Source: a bacterium | Lineage (GTDB): Bacteria > Bacillota > Clostridia > Oscillospirales > Acutalibacteraceae | Direction: 5' to 3' | Length of the DNA: 33,087 bases | NCBI GenBank assembly: GCA_022774755.1 | Contig: JALFLK010000003.1 | Location: forward strand, 1 to 33,087 | In this document: positions 23,347 through 30,244 of the stretch, piece by piece | How the letters are laid out: each line of letters starts with the position of its first letter | Numbering within the stretch: the stretch's first letter is position 1 | Position numbers and translations under genes: made by a program | The notes under the pieces: model-generated | Told to the model about the DNA's origin: nothing | The model's database searches: none | What the model saw: the letters and a program-made list of their open reading frames with translations, nothing else

Positions 23347-23440
23347 AAATATTTATACATCAAAAACAAAAATACCTATACACAAACACAAAAGTATTTA
23401 TATACAAAAAACATAAATATTTATACACGAAATACACGAA
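23347..23440. repeat. Degenerate tandem repeat of about 23 bp, four units
   Basis: Four blocks led by ATATTTATACATC, ATACCTATACAC, GTATTTATATAC and ATATTTATACAC, each followed by an A/C-rich half (AAAAACAAAA type). The array lies between the ferredoxin terminator and the promoter of the next operon. Confidence 0.7.
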
Positions 23441-23470
23441 AAAAACGGCAAGGTGCAAAAACCTTGCCGT
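23438..23470 (-). terminator. Terminator of the ferredoxin gene
   Basis: A perfect 10-bp stem (ACGGCAAGGT / ACCTTGCCGT) with a 6-base loop; on the minus strand it is followed by TTTTTTT. Confidence 0.93.
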
Positions 23471-23484
23471 CTAAGTATTGTTGA

Positions 23485-23655
23485 TTATTCAGCCTGAGGA
23501 GCTCCTACAGGGCAAACATCAGCACAAGAACCGCAATCAGCGCAAGCGTCTGCGTCAATTACATACTTGCCGTCACCCTCAGAAATTGCATTACAAGGGC
23601 ACTCAGCCTCACAAGCACCGCACTGGATGCAATCGTCACTAATTACATATGCCAT
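23485..23655 (-). CDS. 2[4Fe-4S] ferredoxin
   Basis: A 56-residue clostridial-type ferredoxin, a small electron carrier. Two cluster motifs are complete: CIQCGACEAECP and CADCGSCADVCP. The start MAYVISDDC is chosen because GGAGG lies nine bases upstream of the ATG at 23655; an upstream start at 23685 would include the binding site. It has its own promoter and terminator, as expected for a highly expressed carrier. Confidence 0.96.
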   Translation of the reverse strand: MAYVISDDCIQCGACEAECPCNAISEGDGKYVIDADACADCGSCADVCPVGAPQAE

Positions 23656-23683
23656 AGTACACACCTCCTTTTCTCTAAGGTAC

Positions 23684-23711
23684 ATTGTAACACATATTTG
23701 ATAAAATGCAA
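23684..23711 (-). promoter_or_regulatory. Promoter of the ferredoxin gene
   Basis: Minus-strand TACAAT with an extended -10 TG; TTGCAT at 16 bp is a modest -35. Confidence 0.6.
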
Positions 23712-23767
23712 TTATTTTAACAAAAAAAGTTTAAAAATGTTATGGAAGAAAAATTACCTTTAATTTA

Positions 23768-24634
23768 TCACTCAAGGCCTTTAAGCTCTTCAAGCTCTTT
23801 TTTGTTTACCTTAATGTAGCCGTCCTTAAGCAGTTTTACCTCTTTAACCTTGTAGCTTGTGGGGGCGGCGTCCTCGGGGGTGTTGTTGAGCTTAACCTTT
23901 AAAGTGCCTGCAATAAGGTTGTTTTCCACAACAAGTCCCCTGCCGTCGGGGGTGTTGACAATAGCTCCCACCTTGGGGGTGTGTTTAAGCAAATCGCTGT
24001 AAGCCTCCTGCTCATATTTTAAACAGCACATAAGTCTTCCGCAGGTGCCGGATATTTTAACGGGGGATAGGGAAAGTCCCTGTTCCTTTGCCATTTTAAT
24101 CGAAACCGGCTGAAACTCTCCCAAAAAGCTGTTGCAGCAAAAGGGCTTTCCGCATATTCCCAGTCCGCCCAGCATTTTTGCCTCGTCACGGACTCCGATT
24201 TGCCTAAGCTCGATTCTGGTTCTGAAAATTGACGCCAAATCCTTAACAAGCTCACGGAAATCCACCCTGCCGTCGGCGGTAAAGTAGAAAAGGATCTTGC
24301 TGTTGTCAAAGGTGTATTCAACATTAACAAGCTTCATTTTAAGTCCGTTGTCGGCGATTTTCTGCTCGCAGATTTTAAAGGCTTTTTTCTCACGCAGTTT
24401 GTTTTCTTCAAGGTGATTAAGGTCGTCGGGGGTTGCAATTCTGATAAGCGGTTTTAACGGCGACGAAAGGCTGTCGTCGTCAACCTGCTTGTTTTCAAGA
24501 GCCACAGTACCGCACTCTATTCCCCTTGCGGTTTCTACAATGACCATATCTCCTATGCTCAGATTATGTTCACCGGGAGCAAAGTAATAAACCTTGCCCA
24601 CATCTTTAAATCTAACTCCGATTACTTCTGCCAT
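23768..24634 (-). CDS. ricT: RicT (YaaT), PSP1-domain iron-sulfur protein
   Basis: Part of the RicA-RicF-RicT complex of Bacillus, which speeds the Spo0A phosphorelay and helps RNase Y mature mRNAs. The 288-residue protein has the PSP1 core (KVYYFAPGEHNLSIGDMVIVET) and the Cys pairs that hold iron-sulfur clusters, GLGICGKPFCCNSFL and SGTCGRLMCCLKYEQ. The ATG at 24634 is used because GGAGG lies six bases before it and homologues begin MAEVIGVRF. It overlaps the holB end by 13 bp, the usual Bacillota order. RicA and RicF are not in the window. Confidence 0.93.
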   Translation of the reverse strand: MAEVIGVRFKDVGKVYYFAPGEHNLSIGDMVIVETARGIECGTVALENKQVDDDSLSSPLKPLIRIATPDDLNHLEENKLREKKAFKICEQKIADNGLKMKLVNVEYTFDNSKILFYFTADGRVDFRELVKDLASIFRTRIELRQIGVRDEAKMLGGLGICGKPFCCNSFLGEFQPVSIKMAKEQGLSLSPVKISGTCGRLMCCLKYEQEAYSDLLKHTPKVGAIVNTPDGRGLVVENNLIAGTLKVKLNNTPEDAAPTSYKVKEVKLLKDGYIKVNKKELEELKGLE

Positions 24635-25509
24635 GAAATCCTCCTGTATTCTCCGCAAAGCCAAGTGGCAAGCAGATTTAAGTTTACATTTTGATTTATT
24701 TTAACAATCGCCTGTTCTGTTAATTCTATCAGCTTTATAAGCCGTGATTTTGTAAGCCGTTTGGCAAGGGCTTTTGCAAGCTCGCCGTCTAAAATCGGTT
24801 TTCCTCCCGAATAAAACGCAAGTCCGTCCCGTATTATCAGCGACACAAGGGGGAGCACCTCTAAAGCGGAGTCCCTTTGGGTCAGACAACTTGACCCGAA
24901 CAAAAGCTTAATTTCCGACGGGTCAATAATTCCCCGAACAATCAGCCGTGCGTTTTCCAAGGCTTCCTCGGTGTATTCTTCTCCGCCCGGAATGTTGAAA
25001 ACCGTTGCCCTTGATAAAATCGTAGGGAGCAAAGCCTTGCAGTTTTCGGTTGTTAATATAAAAATTACATTTTTCGGCGGTTCTTCCAGAGTTTTCAACA
25101 GCGTATTCTGTGGGATTACCCCAAGCTTGCTGTCTGCGTCTGAAAAAACATACACCTTGTTTGGGGCAGAATTTGCCTTTGTGTAGGCGTTTTCGTTGAT
25201 TTTTCTGATTTCATCAACGCTGTAGCTGCCGGTTTTTCCGCTTCCCTGAGCAAAATACACATCGCCGTGATTTTTATGTCCGGCATTTATGCACGCCTTG
25301 CACTTTCCGCAGGGCTTGTTTTCGCTTTCACCGCAAACCGCCCACATCGACAAAAGCAAAACCGCCTGTTCACGCTTTTCTCTGCTTCCGCCGTTGATTA
25401 TTATTGCGTGGGGAAGACGGCTGCAGTTTTCGAGAACGGATAATTGTTCTTTTAAAGAATCATCAATTTTAAAATCAAGAAAATTTATAATTATCCCTCC
25501 CGAAAGCAT
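24622..25509 (-). CDS. holB: DNA polymerase III delta' subunit
   Basis: Clamp-loader subunit. The 295-residue protein has RLPHAIIINGG near the start, the zinc module C-x7-CGKCKAC, KVYVFSDADSK, the NTLLKTLEEPPKNVIFIL segment and LLPTILSRATVF, which replaces the classic SRC motif with SRA. No true Walker A is present, as in many delta' subunits. The start is uncertain: the ATG at 25509 has no ribosome binding site, while GGGAGG lies inside the frame at codons 4-5. See the finding on this. It sits between the phosphoesterase gene and ricT. Confidence 0.9.
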   Translation of the reverse strand: MLSGGIIINFLDFKIDDSLKEQLSVLENCSRLPHAIIINGGSREKREQAVLLLSMWAVCGESENKPCGKCKACINAGHKNHGDVYFAQGSGKTGSYSVDEIRKINENAYTKANSAPNKVYVFSDADSKLGVIPQNTLLKTLEEPPKNVIFILTTENCKALLPTILSRATVFNIPGGEEYTEEALENARLIVRGIIDPSEIKLLFGSSCLTQRDSALEVLPLVSLIIRDGLAFYSGGKPILDGELAKALAKRLTKSRLIKLIELTEQAIVKINQNVNLNLLATWLCGEYRRISWQK

Positions 25510-25548
25510 ATTTTAGCACAAACTTTTGCAAAATTCCATATTTTTAGT

Positions 25549-26016
25549 TTACTTTACCTTGAGAATATTTGTAATAATCCCCTTTGGAGTTATGTCTATA
25601 TATCCGAAGGTTGCGTTGTACCCGTGACAGCTTCCGGGGTTTAAAAAGTGCGTTCCCTCGTGAAATTCCTCAAGAGGAATGTGAGTGTGACCGAAGCACA
25701 CTATGTCTGCGCCCTTTTCCTTTGCGGCATAAAAAATGTTTGAATAGGTAAGCTTAACATTATACAGGTGGCCGTGGGTTATAAAAATTTTTTTGCCCTC
25801 TATGGTTATTTCTTCCGTTGCAGGCAAATCACTGCACCAGTCGCAGTTGCCCCTGACGGCGTACACAGCTTTTTCGGGGTAATATTCCCTTAGCTTTTCC
25901 GCCTGACCCTCTCCGTCGCCGCAGTGTATTATAACCTCTGCCTTTCTCTGCATTTCAACAGCCTTTTGCAGAGAATAAAAATCTCCGTGAGTGTCGGATA
26001 TTACAAGAATTCTCAT
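25549..26016 (-). CDS. YfcE/MJ0936-family metallophosphoesterase
   Basis: A 155-residue calcineurin-like phosphoesterase. All metal-binding motifs are present in order: SDTHGD (7-12), HCGDGEG, VRGNCDW, THGHLYN and FGHTH. The family cleaves phosphodiesters in vitro; its cell substrate is generally unknown. AGAGG precedes the ATG. It lies 40 bp before holB on the same strand and may be the first gene of that unit. It diverges from the three small plus-strand genes. Confidence 0.9.
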   Translation of the reverse strand: MRILVISDTHGDFYSLQKAVEMQRKAEVIIHCGDGEGQAEKLREYYPEKAVYAVRGNCDWCSDLPATEEITIEGKKIFITHGHLYNVKLTYSNIFYAAKEKGADIVCFGHTHIPLEEFHEGTHFLNPGSCHGYNATFGYIDITPKGIITNILKVK

Positions 26017-26072
26017 ACAAACCTCTCATACATTTTAAATTCCCCGCATAAGATAAAGCGAGGTGGATTATT

Positions 26073-26321
26073 ATGAACAACAATAACGGTAATCAGGAAC
26101 AAATAAACAGAATTATTGAAAACTTAACAAAAAAAATAAATTCCGATTCAGCCGATTCTGCGCCTTCTCAAAGCGATGTTGACAGCATATTAAAAGGGCT
26201 TGACCAAAAGCAGTCAGATAAAATAAAAAGCATACTTAACGACCCGGAGGCAACAAGGCAGATACTCAGCTCTCCCCAGGCTCAGGCGATTATAAAAAAA
26301 TTCGGCGGAAAAAAAGGTTAA
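26073..26321 (+). CDS. Small acidic/polar protein of unknown function
   Basis: An 82-residue protein I do not recognise. It is hydrophilic, has no signal peptide, is predicted to be helical, and is rich in Asn, Ser, Gln and Lys. Its C-terminal half, ILNDPEATRQILSSPQAQ, resembles MSDPEAVEQIRSLG at the start of the next protein, suggesting shared ancestry or a shared binding motif. GAGGTGG lies six bases before the ATG. It is the first of three tightly packed genes; the gap to the next is three bases. Confidence 0.72.
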   Translation: MNNNNGNQEQINRIIENLTKKINSDSADSAPSQSDVDSILKGLDQKQSDKIKSILNDPEATRQILSSPQAQAIIKKFGGKKG

Positions 26322-26324
26322 GCT

Positions 26325-26714
26325 ATGGACGATTTGCAAAGCAAAATAAGCCAAATAATGTCTGACCCGGAGGCGGTAGAGCAAATCCGAAGCCTTGGGA
26401 ATATGCTGGGTTTGTCGCAAAACAGCCAAAACACGGCGGTAAGTCCGCCGAAGACCTCTCCGCCCTCTACGCCCATTTCCGAAAACAGGGCGCAAAATCA
26501 GCAGTTGTCTGCATTAAACGGAGATACCCTCTCGGGCATAGCAAAAATGATGCCCGTTTTAAGCTCAATGAAGCAGGAGGACGAGGCAACAAGACTGCTC
26601 AGCGCATTAAGGCCGTTTTTAAGCGAGGAAAAACAGAAAAAGCTTGATGAAGCAAAAAAAATGCTCCGTTTTCTCAAGGTTTTGCCGCTTTTGAAAAACG
26701 GCGGTTTGTTTTAG
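26325..26714 (+). CDS. Conserved-looking hypothetical protein
   Basis: A 129-residue cytoplasmic protein of unknown function. The N-terminus (ISQIMSDPEAVEQIRSLG) is followed by a Ser/Pro/Asn-rich linker (37-65). A C-terminal helical domain is basic and amphipathic: EATRLLSALRPFLSEEKQKKLDEAKKML, ending LPLLKNGGLF (shown here in parts: EATRLLSALRPFLSEEKQ and KKLDEAKKML). Proteins with this kind of tail occur as hypotheticals in sporulating Clostridia, as I recall, but I cannot name a family. Start ATG has a weak AAAGG upstream and probably depends on coupling to the previous gene. Confidence 0.75.
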   Translation: MDDLQSKISQIMSDPEAVEQIRSLGNMLGLSQNSQNTAVSPPKTSPPSTPISENRAQNQQLSALNGDTLSGIAKMMPVLSSMKQEDEATRLLSALRPFLSEEKQKKLDEAKKMLRFLKVLPLLKNGGLF

Positions 26715-26723
26715 GAGGCAGTC

Positions 26724-27056
26724 ATGGCAATTTTAGACCCTATGCAGCAAGAGGCAATGAGGCGTGTTCAGGCGATGCAGTCAAGAGTTCCGCCGAAAAA
26801 TTCTGCGGACGCTTCGCCCAATTCCCATAACCGCAGAGCCCCTGTGCGGGAAGAAAATACCGAAAATTCACATCAGCAGGCAAAGGAACGTGAGCAAAGC
26901 CGGATTAAGGAGATTGCGTCACAGCAAAGCTCAAATCCCCTTGAAATTGTGTTCCATAATAAAGAGCAGAACATAATACTTATGCTTATTTTACTGCTTG
27001 CAAGCGACAATGCAGACCCGGGGCTTTTGCTTGCCCTTATTTATCTGCTGATATAG
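26724..27056 (+). CDS. Small protein with hydrophobic C-terminal hairpin
   Basis: A 110-residue protein of unknown function. Residues 1-75 are polar and Gln/Asn/Arg-rich. The last 30 are strongly hydrophobic in two short stretches separated by a charged turn (ILMLILLLAS, SDNADPG, LLLALIYLLI), which could form a membrane hairpin or amphipathic anchor. GGAGG overlaps the previous stop codon and sits six bases before the ATG. As the third gene of the unit it may anchor the two soluble partners at a membrane; this is inference. Confidence 0.72.
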   Translation: MAILDPMQQEAMRRVQAMQSRVPPKNSADASPNSHNRRAPVREENTENSHQQAKEREQSRIKEIASQQSSNPLEIVFHNKEQNIILMLILLLASDNADPGLLLALIYLLI

Positions 27057-27060
27057 AATC

Positions 27061-27176
27061 TGCGTACAGGTTAATTTTTAAATCGTGCGGAATAGGTTTT
27101 AATGGTGCAGAATAGGTTTAATCGTACAGATTAGGTTTATTCGTGCAGATTGGGTTTATTCGTGCAGGTTAGGTTT
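27061..27176. repeat. 19-20 bp tandem repeat, six units
   Basis: Units of the form ATTCGTGCAGATTAGGTTT begin at 27061 (most diverged), 27081, 27101, 27120, 27139 and 27158. The array starts right after the stop of the third small gene and ends before the proA end. Confidence 0.88.
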
Positions 27177-27204
27177 CAATATTCAAAATAAGTTCTGCCG
27201 GACG

Positions 27205-27236
27205 GCGGTCAGTTTCTAACCTGACCGCTGCCTTTT
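27205..27236 (+). terminator. Probable terminator overlapping the proA stop
   Basis: An 8-bp perfect stem (GCGGTCAG / CTGACCGC) contains the proA stop codon. On the plus strand TGCC and then TTTT follow, so it may end the small-gene unit; on the minus strand no U-tract follows directly. Confidence 0.5.
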
Positions 27237-28456
27237 ATTATAAACTTGGTGCTTGTCAGCTCGTTTACGCCCATAGGACCTCTTGCGTGGAGCTTCTGGG
27301 TGGAAATTCCGATTTCTGCGCCCAAGCCGAATTCTCCGCCGTCGGTAAATCTTGTAGAGGCGTTTACATAAACCGCCGCAGAATCAACGGAGCTTGTAAA
27401 TTTGTTTGCGCTGTTGTAGTCCTTTGTAACAATACATTCGCTGTGACCGCTGCTGTACTTTGCAATATGTGCGATTGCGCCGTCAATAGAGTCCACAACC
27501 TTGCAGGCGAGAATATAGTCCAGAAATTCGGTTTCGTAGTCGTCGTCTGTTGCAGGAGTTACGCTGTCGCCTAAAATTTCTCTTGTTCTGTCACAGCCTC
27601 TTATTTCAACATTCTTTTTGTCCAACTCTTTTTTGATTGCCGGCAAAGCTTTTTCGGCGATATTTTTGTGGACAAGTATTGTTTCAATGGCGTTGCACAC
27701 AGAGGGGCGTGAGGTTTTTGCGTTGTAGATTATGTCAGCCGCCATCTGAATGTCGGCGCTTTCGTCAACATACACGTGGCAGTTGCCTACGCCTGTTTCA
27801 ATAACAGGCACCTTAGCCTGTTCCACAACAGCCCTGATAAGTCCTGCACCGCCTCTGGGAATAAGAACGTCAAGATAATCGCTCAGGTTCATAAGCTCCA
27901 CAGAGCTCTGACGGGAGGTATCCTCAATAAGCTGAATTGAATCAATGGGCAGACCTGCGCTTTCAACGGCTGTCCGCATAATCTCTGCGATTGCCTTGTT
28001 TGAGTTAATGGCTTCTTTACCGCCTCTTAAAATTACGGCGTTGCCTGCCTTAAGGCACAAAGCGGCGGCGTCGGCGGTAACATTGGGGCGAGCCTCATAG
28101 ATTATTCCGATTACGCCCAGAGGTACCTTGACCTTTGTAATCTCCATACCGTTGTCGGTTGTGTATCCGCTGACCACGGTGCCAACAGGGTCGTTTATTA
28201 AGGCTACCTTGCGCACGCCCTCGGCCATTGATTTTATTCTGTCGCTTCCCAGTTTGAGTCTGTCCAAAAGCGACGGGGTAAGGCCTGCGGCTTTTCCGTT
28301 TTCCAAATCTATGTCGTTAGCTTTTACAATTTTGTCGGTGTTATCAATAAGTGCGTCGGCAACAGCGTTCAGCGCCTTGTTTTTTATTGCTCCTGCCGTG
28401 GCAAGCACACGGGAGGCGTCCTTTGCTTTTTTGCCCATATTTTCTATAACAGTCAC
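27209..28456 (-). CDS. proA: Gamma-glutamyl phosphate reductase
   Basis: Second step of proline synthesis, reducing glutamyl-5-phosphate with NADPH. The 415-residue aldehyde-dehydrogenase-fold protein has GVIGIIYEARPNVTADAAALC, LRGGKEAINSN, LIPRGGAGLI, the catalytic Cys in SRPSVCNAIET, and a C-terminal GLGAEIGISTQKLHARGP. The start is a GTG at 28456 with a weak AAAGGG site; the next ATG, seven codons in, has none. It follows proB by 54 bp. Those bases and the proB stop form a degenerate 8-9 bp repeat. Confidence 0.94.
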   Translation of the reverse strand: MTVIENMGKKAKDASRVLATAGAIKNKALNAVADALIDNTDKIVKANDIDLENGKAAGLTPSLLDRLKLGSDRIKSMAEGVRKVALINDPVGTVVSGYTTDNGMEITKVKVPLGVIGIIYEARPNVTADAAALCLKAGNAVILRGGKEAINSNKAIAEIMRTAVESAGLPIDSIQLIEDTSRQSSVELMNLSDYLDVLIPRGGAGLIRAVVEQAKVPVIETGVGNCHVYVDESADIQMAADIIYNAKTSRPSVCNAIETILVHKNIAEKALPAIKKELDKKNVEIRGCDRTREILGDSVTPATDDDYETEFLDYILACKVVDSIDGAIAHIAKYSSGHSECIVTKDYNSANKFTSSVDSAAVYVNASTRFTDGGEFGLGAEIGISTQKLHARGPMGVNELTSTKFIIKGSGQVRN

Positions 28457-28486
28457 AGTAATCAGCCCTTTACAAATAAAATTTTG

Positions 28487-28521
28487 TTAATGCTTAAATT
28501 GCTTAACGCTTTAATTGCTTT
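28487..28521. repeat. Degenerate 8-9 bp repeat at the proB end
   Basis: AATGCTTA, AATTGCTTA, ACGCTTTA and ATTGCTTT follow one another. On the minus strand they contain the proB stop codon and run into the gap before proA. Confidence 0.5.
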
Positions 28522-29302
28522 TTTTGCCCTTAAACAGCGTGCCTTTGTTGATACCGTCGCATATGTAGTAAAGAACAGAGGGGTTCTCTCCGTTTACAAC
28601 GTAGCAGTCGATTCCCGCTTCGTTTACATATGAGGCGGCGGCAAGCTTTGTAATCATACCGCCGGTGCCTCTGTTAGAGCCGGAACCCTTTGCCATTGAG
28701 AGAATATTATCGTCAATTTTTTCAACAACCTCAATTTTCTCGGCTTCGGGGTGGGTTTTCGGGTTTTTATCGTAAAGACCGTCGATGTCGGTGAGGATAA
28801 TCAGCTTGTCGGCGGAAATCAGCTTTGCAACTATTGCAGAAAGCATATCGTTGTCGCCGATGTTCTGACCCTCCAATTCGTCGATGGCAACGGTGTCGTT
28901 TTCGTTGATAATGGGGATAATATCCATATCCAGCAGAGTGTCGATAGCGTTAATAACGTTCTGCCGCTTCTGCTTTGTCTGAACGGCGTATTTTGTCAGC
29001 AGAATCTGGGCAACCGTGTGGTTGTATTCGCCGAACAGCTTGTCGTACATAAACATAAGCTCGCACTGACCCACAGCCGCCATAGCCTGCTTTTCTTTTG
29101 TTTTGACGGGACGCTGTTTAAGCCCCGTTTTGCCTACGCCGATGCCGATGGCTCCCGAGGAAACAAGGAGTATTTTTTTGCCTTGATTCTGCAAATCCGC
29201 CAGCACCTTGCACAGCTTTTCAATGCGCCTGTAATTTATTTTTCCGTTTTCGTATGTCAGAGTGGAGGTGCCCACCTTGACAACTACCTTGTTATCTGCC
29301 AT
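28511..29302 (-). CDS. proB: Glutamate 5-kinase, short form
   Basis: First step of proline synthesis. The 263-residue amino-acid-kinase protein shows VVKVGTSTLTYENG, LVSSGAIGIGVGK, IPIINENDTVAIDE, LTDIDGLYDKNP and GTGGMITKLAAA. It ends after the kinase domain and lacks the C-terminal PUA domain of the longer form (about 370 residues), as in several Clostridia. The ATG has a weak site (AAGTGAT). It is first in the proBA operon. Confidence 0.95.
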   Translation of the reverse strand: MADNKVVVKVGTSTLTYENGKINYRRIEKLCKVLADLQNQGKKILLVSSGAIGIGVGKTGLKQRPVKTKEKQAMAAVGQCELMFMYDKLFGEYNHTVAQILLTKYAVQTKQKRQNVINAIDTLLDMDIIPIINENDTVAIDELEGQNIGDNDMLSAIVAKLISADKLIILTDIDGLYDKNPKTHPEAEKIEVVEKIDDNILSMAKGSGSNRGTGGMITKLAAASYVNEAGIDCYVVNGENPSVLYYICDGINKGTLFKGKKSN

Positions 29303-29311
29303 TATATCACT

Positions 29312-29374
29312 TCATTCCGAAAAATATTCCAAATAATTATACCATATTCCGGACAAAAAGGGAATAGCGGAATA
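29312..29374 (-). promoter_or_regulatory. proBA promoter with repeated ATATTCC sites
   Basis: TATAAT with an extended -10 TG lies at 29336-29344 on the minus strand; the -35 (TTCCCT) is poor. ATTCC or ATATTCC occurs at 29314, 29324 and 29344 and the inverse GGAATA at 29361 and 29369, so five copies of one half-site surround the promoter. They may be operators. Confidence 0.5.
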
Positions 29375-29623
29375 CAATAAAATCGGCAAAATACAGTTTA
29401 TGGGGAATATGGGCGTAAAATAAGAGGATAATTTAGCTTTACAAAACAAGCAATTACGGTTTGCATAGGCATATTTTTTCGCTACTTTGCGTAGCAAACC
29501 GCATTTTTGGCGGTTGTATTCTGAAATATCGCTATACACTAACCCGTTAAGATAATACTTATATAGCTATTTATTTATATATCTATTTTAAAACAAAATA
29601 TAAAAAAGTACAGAAAAAATTAA
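29375..29623. other. Gene-free gap upstream of proBA
   Basis: No credible gene is visible. At 29457-29514 three stems compete: CGGTTTGC/GCAAACCG, GCTAC/GTAGC and ACCGC/GCGGT. From 29530 to 29623 the DNA is very AT-rich (TATATAGCTATTTATTTATA). A 75-codon minus-strand frame here has no ribosome binding site and runs into the proBA promoter. Confidence 0.5.
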
Positions 29624-29657
29624 AGAGCCAACTTTATATTTCTATAAAATTGACTCT
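29624..29657 (-). terminator. Terminator-like hairpin
   Basis: On the minus strand AGAGTCAA and TTGGCTCT pair with one mismatch and enclose a TTTATA/TATAAA inner stem; TTTAATTTTTT follows. It may back up the tRNA terminator. Confidence 0.45.
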
Positions 29658-29787
29658 GCTGTAACAATATTAAATTCTATAATAGGGGAAAGGTTTAAAG
29701 TTGATTTTCGAGGGTTCGAATCTCCAAAACTGCCGAAACAGGCAAAACACATCTACGGTTTTGCAACTAAAAATCACGGGCGATACA

Positions 29788-29820
29788 ACAAAAAAAGCCC
29801 GATAAAATCGGACTTTTTTG
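29788..29820 (-). terminator. Terminator of the tRNA operon
   Basis: A 7-bp stem with one wobble (GTCCGAT / ATCGGGC), extended by A/T pairs, is followed on the minus strand by TTTTTTT. The plus strand also has a T-run, so it can act both ways. Confidence 0.85.
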
Positions 29821-29848
29821 CGGTTACATCTTTTTTGCATAACCATTA

Positions 29849-29934
29849 TGGTGGGAGAAGGTGGATTCGAACCACCGAAGGCATAGCCAGCAGATTTACA
29901 GTCTGTCCCCTTTGGCCACTCGGGAATTCTCCCA
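29849..29934 (-). tRNA. tRNA-Tyr (GTA)
   Basis: The minus strand folds as a long-variable-arm tRNA. The acceptor is TGGGAGA/TCTCCCA and the anticodon loop CTGTAAA reads GTA. The variable arm follows, then the T-arm GGTGG-TTCGAAT-CCACC. The 3' CCA is encoded. Confidence 0.93.
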
Positions 29935-29942
29935 TATGTAAA

Positions 29943-29964
29943 GCCTGCTGTGCTCACAGCAGAC
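29943..29964 (-). other. Hairpin between the two tRNAs
   Basis: GCTGTG and CACAGC, extended by CT/AG pairs, form a stem between tRNA-Thr and tRNA-Tyr. It lacks a U-tract and is probably a processing spacer. Confidence 0.5.
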
Positions 29965-29970
29965 TTCTTT

Positions 29971-30046
29971 TGGAGCTGGTGGACGGACTTGAACCCCCGA
30001 CCTGCTGATTACAAATCAGCTGCTCTACCAACTGAGCTACACCAGC
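29971..30046 (-). tRNA. tRNA-Thr (TGT)
   Basis: The acceptor is GCTGGTG/CACCAGC, the D-arm GCTCAGTTGGTAGAGC, and the anticodon loop TTTGTAA with TGT. The T-arm is GGGGGTTCAAGTCC and CCA is encoded. It is transcribed before tRNA-Tyr. Confidence 0.95.
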
Positions 30047-30065
30047 GAATTCCTGACGCTCACTT

Positions 30066-30094
30066 AATATACCATAACATAAATCATTTGTCAA
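30066..30094 (-). promoter_or_regulatory. Promoter of the tRNA-Thr/Tyr operon
   Basis: Consensus TTGACA, a 17-bp spacer, an extended -10 TG, then TATATT, about 20 bases before the mature tRNA-Thr. Confidence 0.88.
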
Positions 30095-30155
30095 CACTTT
30101 TTTACAGTAAAAACTATTTTTTTGATGTGAATTTAAAACAATAGCCTCTTTTGTG

Positions 30156-30189
30156 TTGATTTTCACTGTTGTATATAGTATCATATAAT
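30156..30189 (+). promoter_or_regulatory. Promoter upstream of the trkA::trkH remnant
   Basis: TTGATT is followed at 17 bp by TATCAT, which overlaps TATAAT at 30184-30189. The former trkA promoter therefore appears intact. Confidence 0.55.
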
Positions 30190-30244
30190 GAGTTTAATCT
30201 GAACATTATCAACCTTTAATGATTGTTTTATACGAGGCGTTGCT

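Noticed and set aside
26028..26054. Sigma-E-like promoter (ATA, 16 bp, CATAAGAT) before the three small genes
   Set aside because: Two mismatches in the -10, and transcription would begin inside the ribosome binding site.
29312..29539. 75-codon minus-strand frame
   Set aside because: GTG start without a binding site; it overlaps the proBA promoter and a palindromic block, so I treat it as non-coding.
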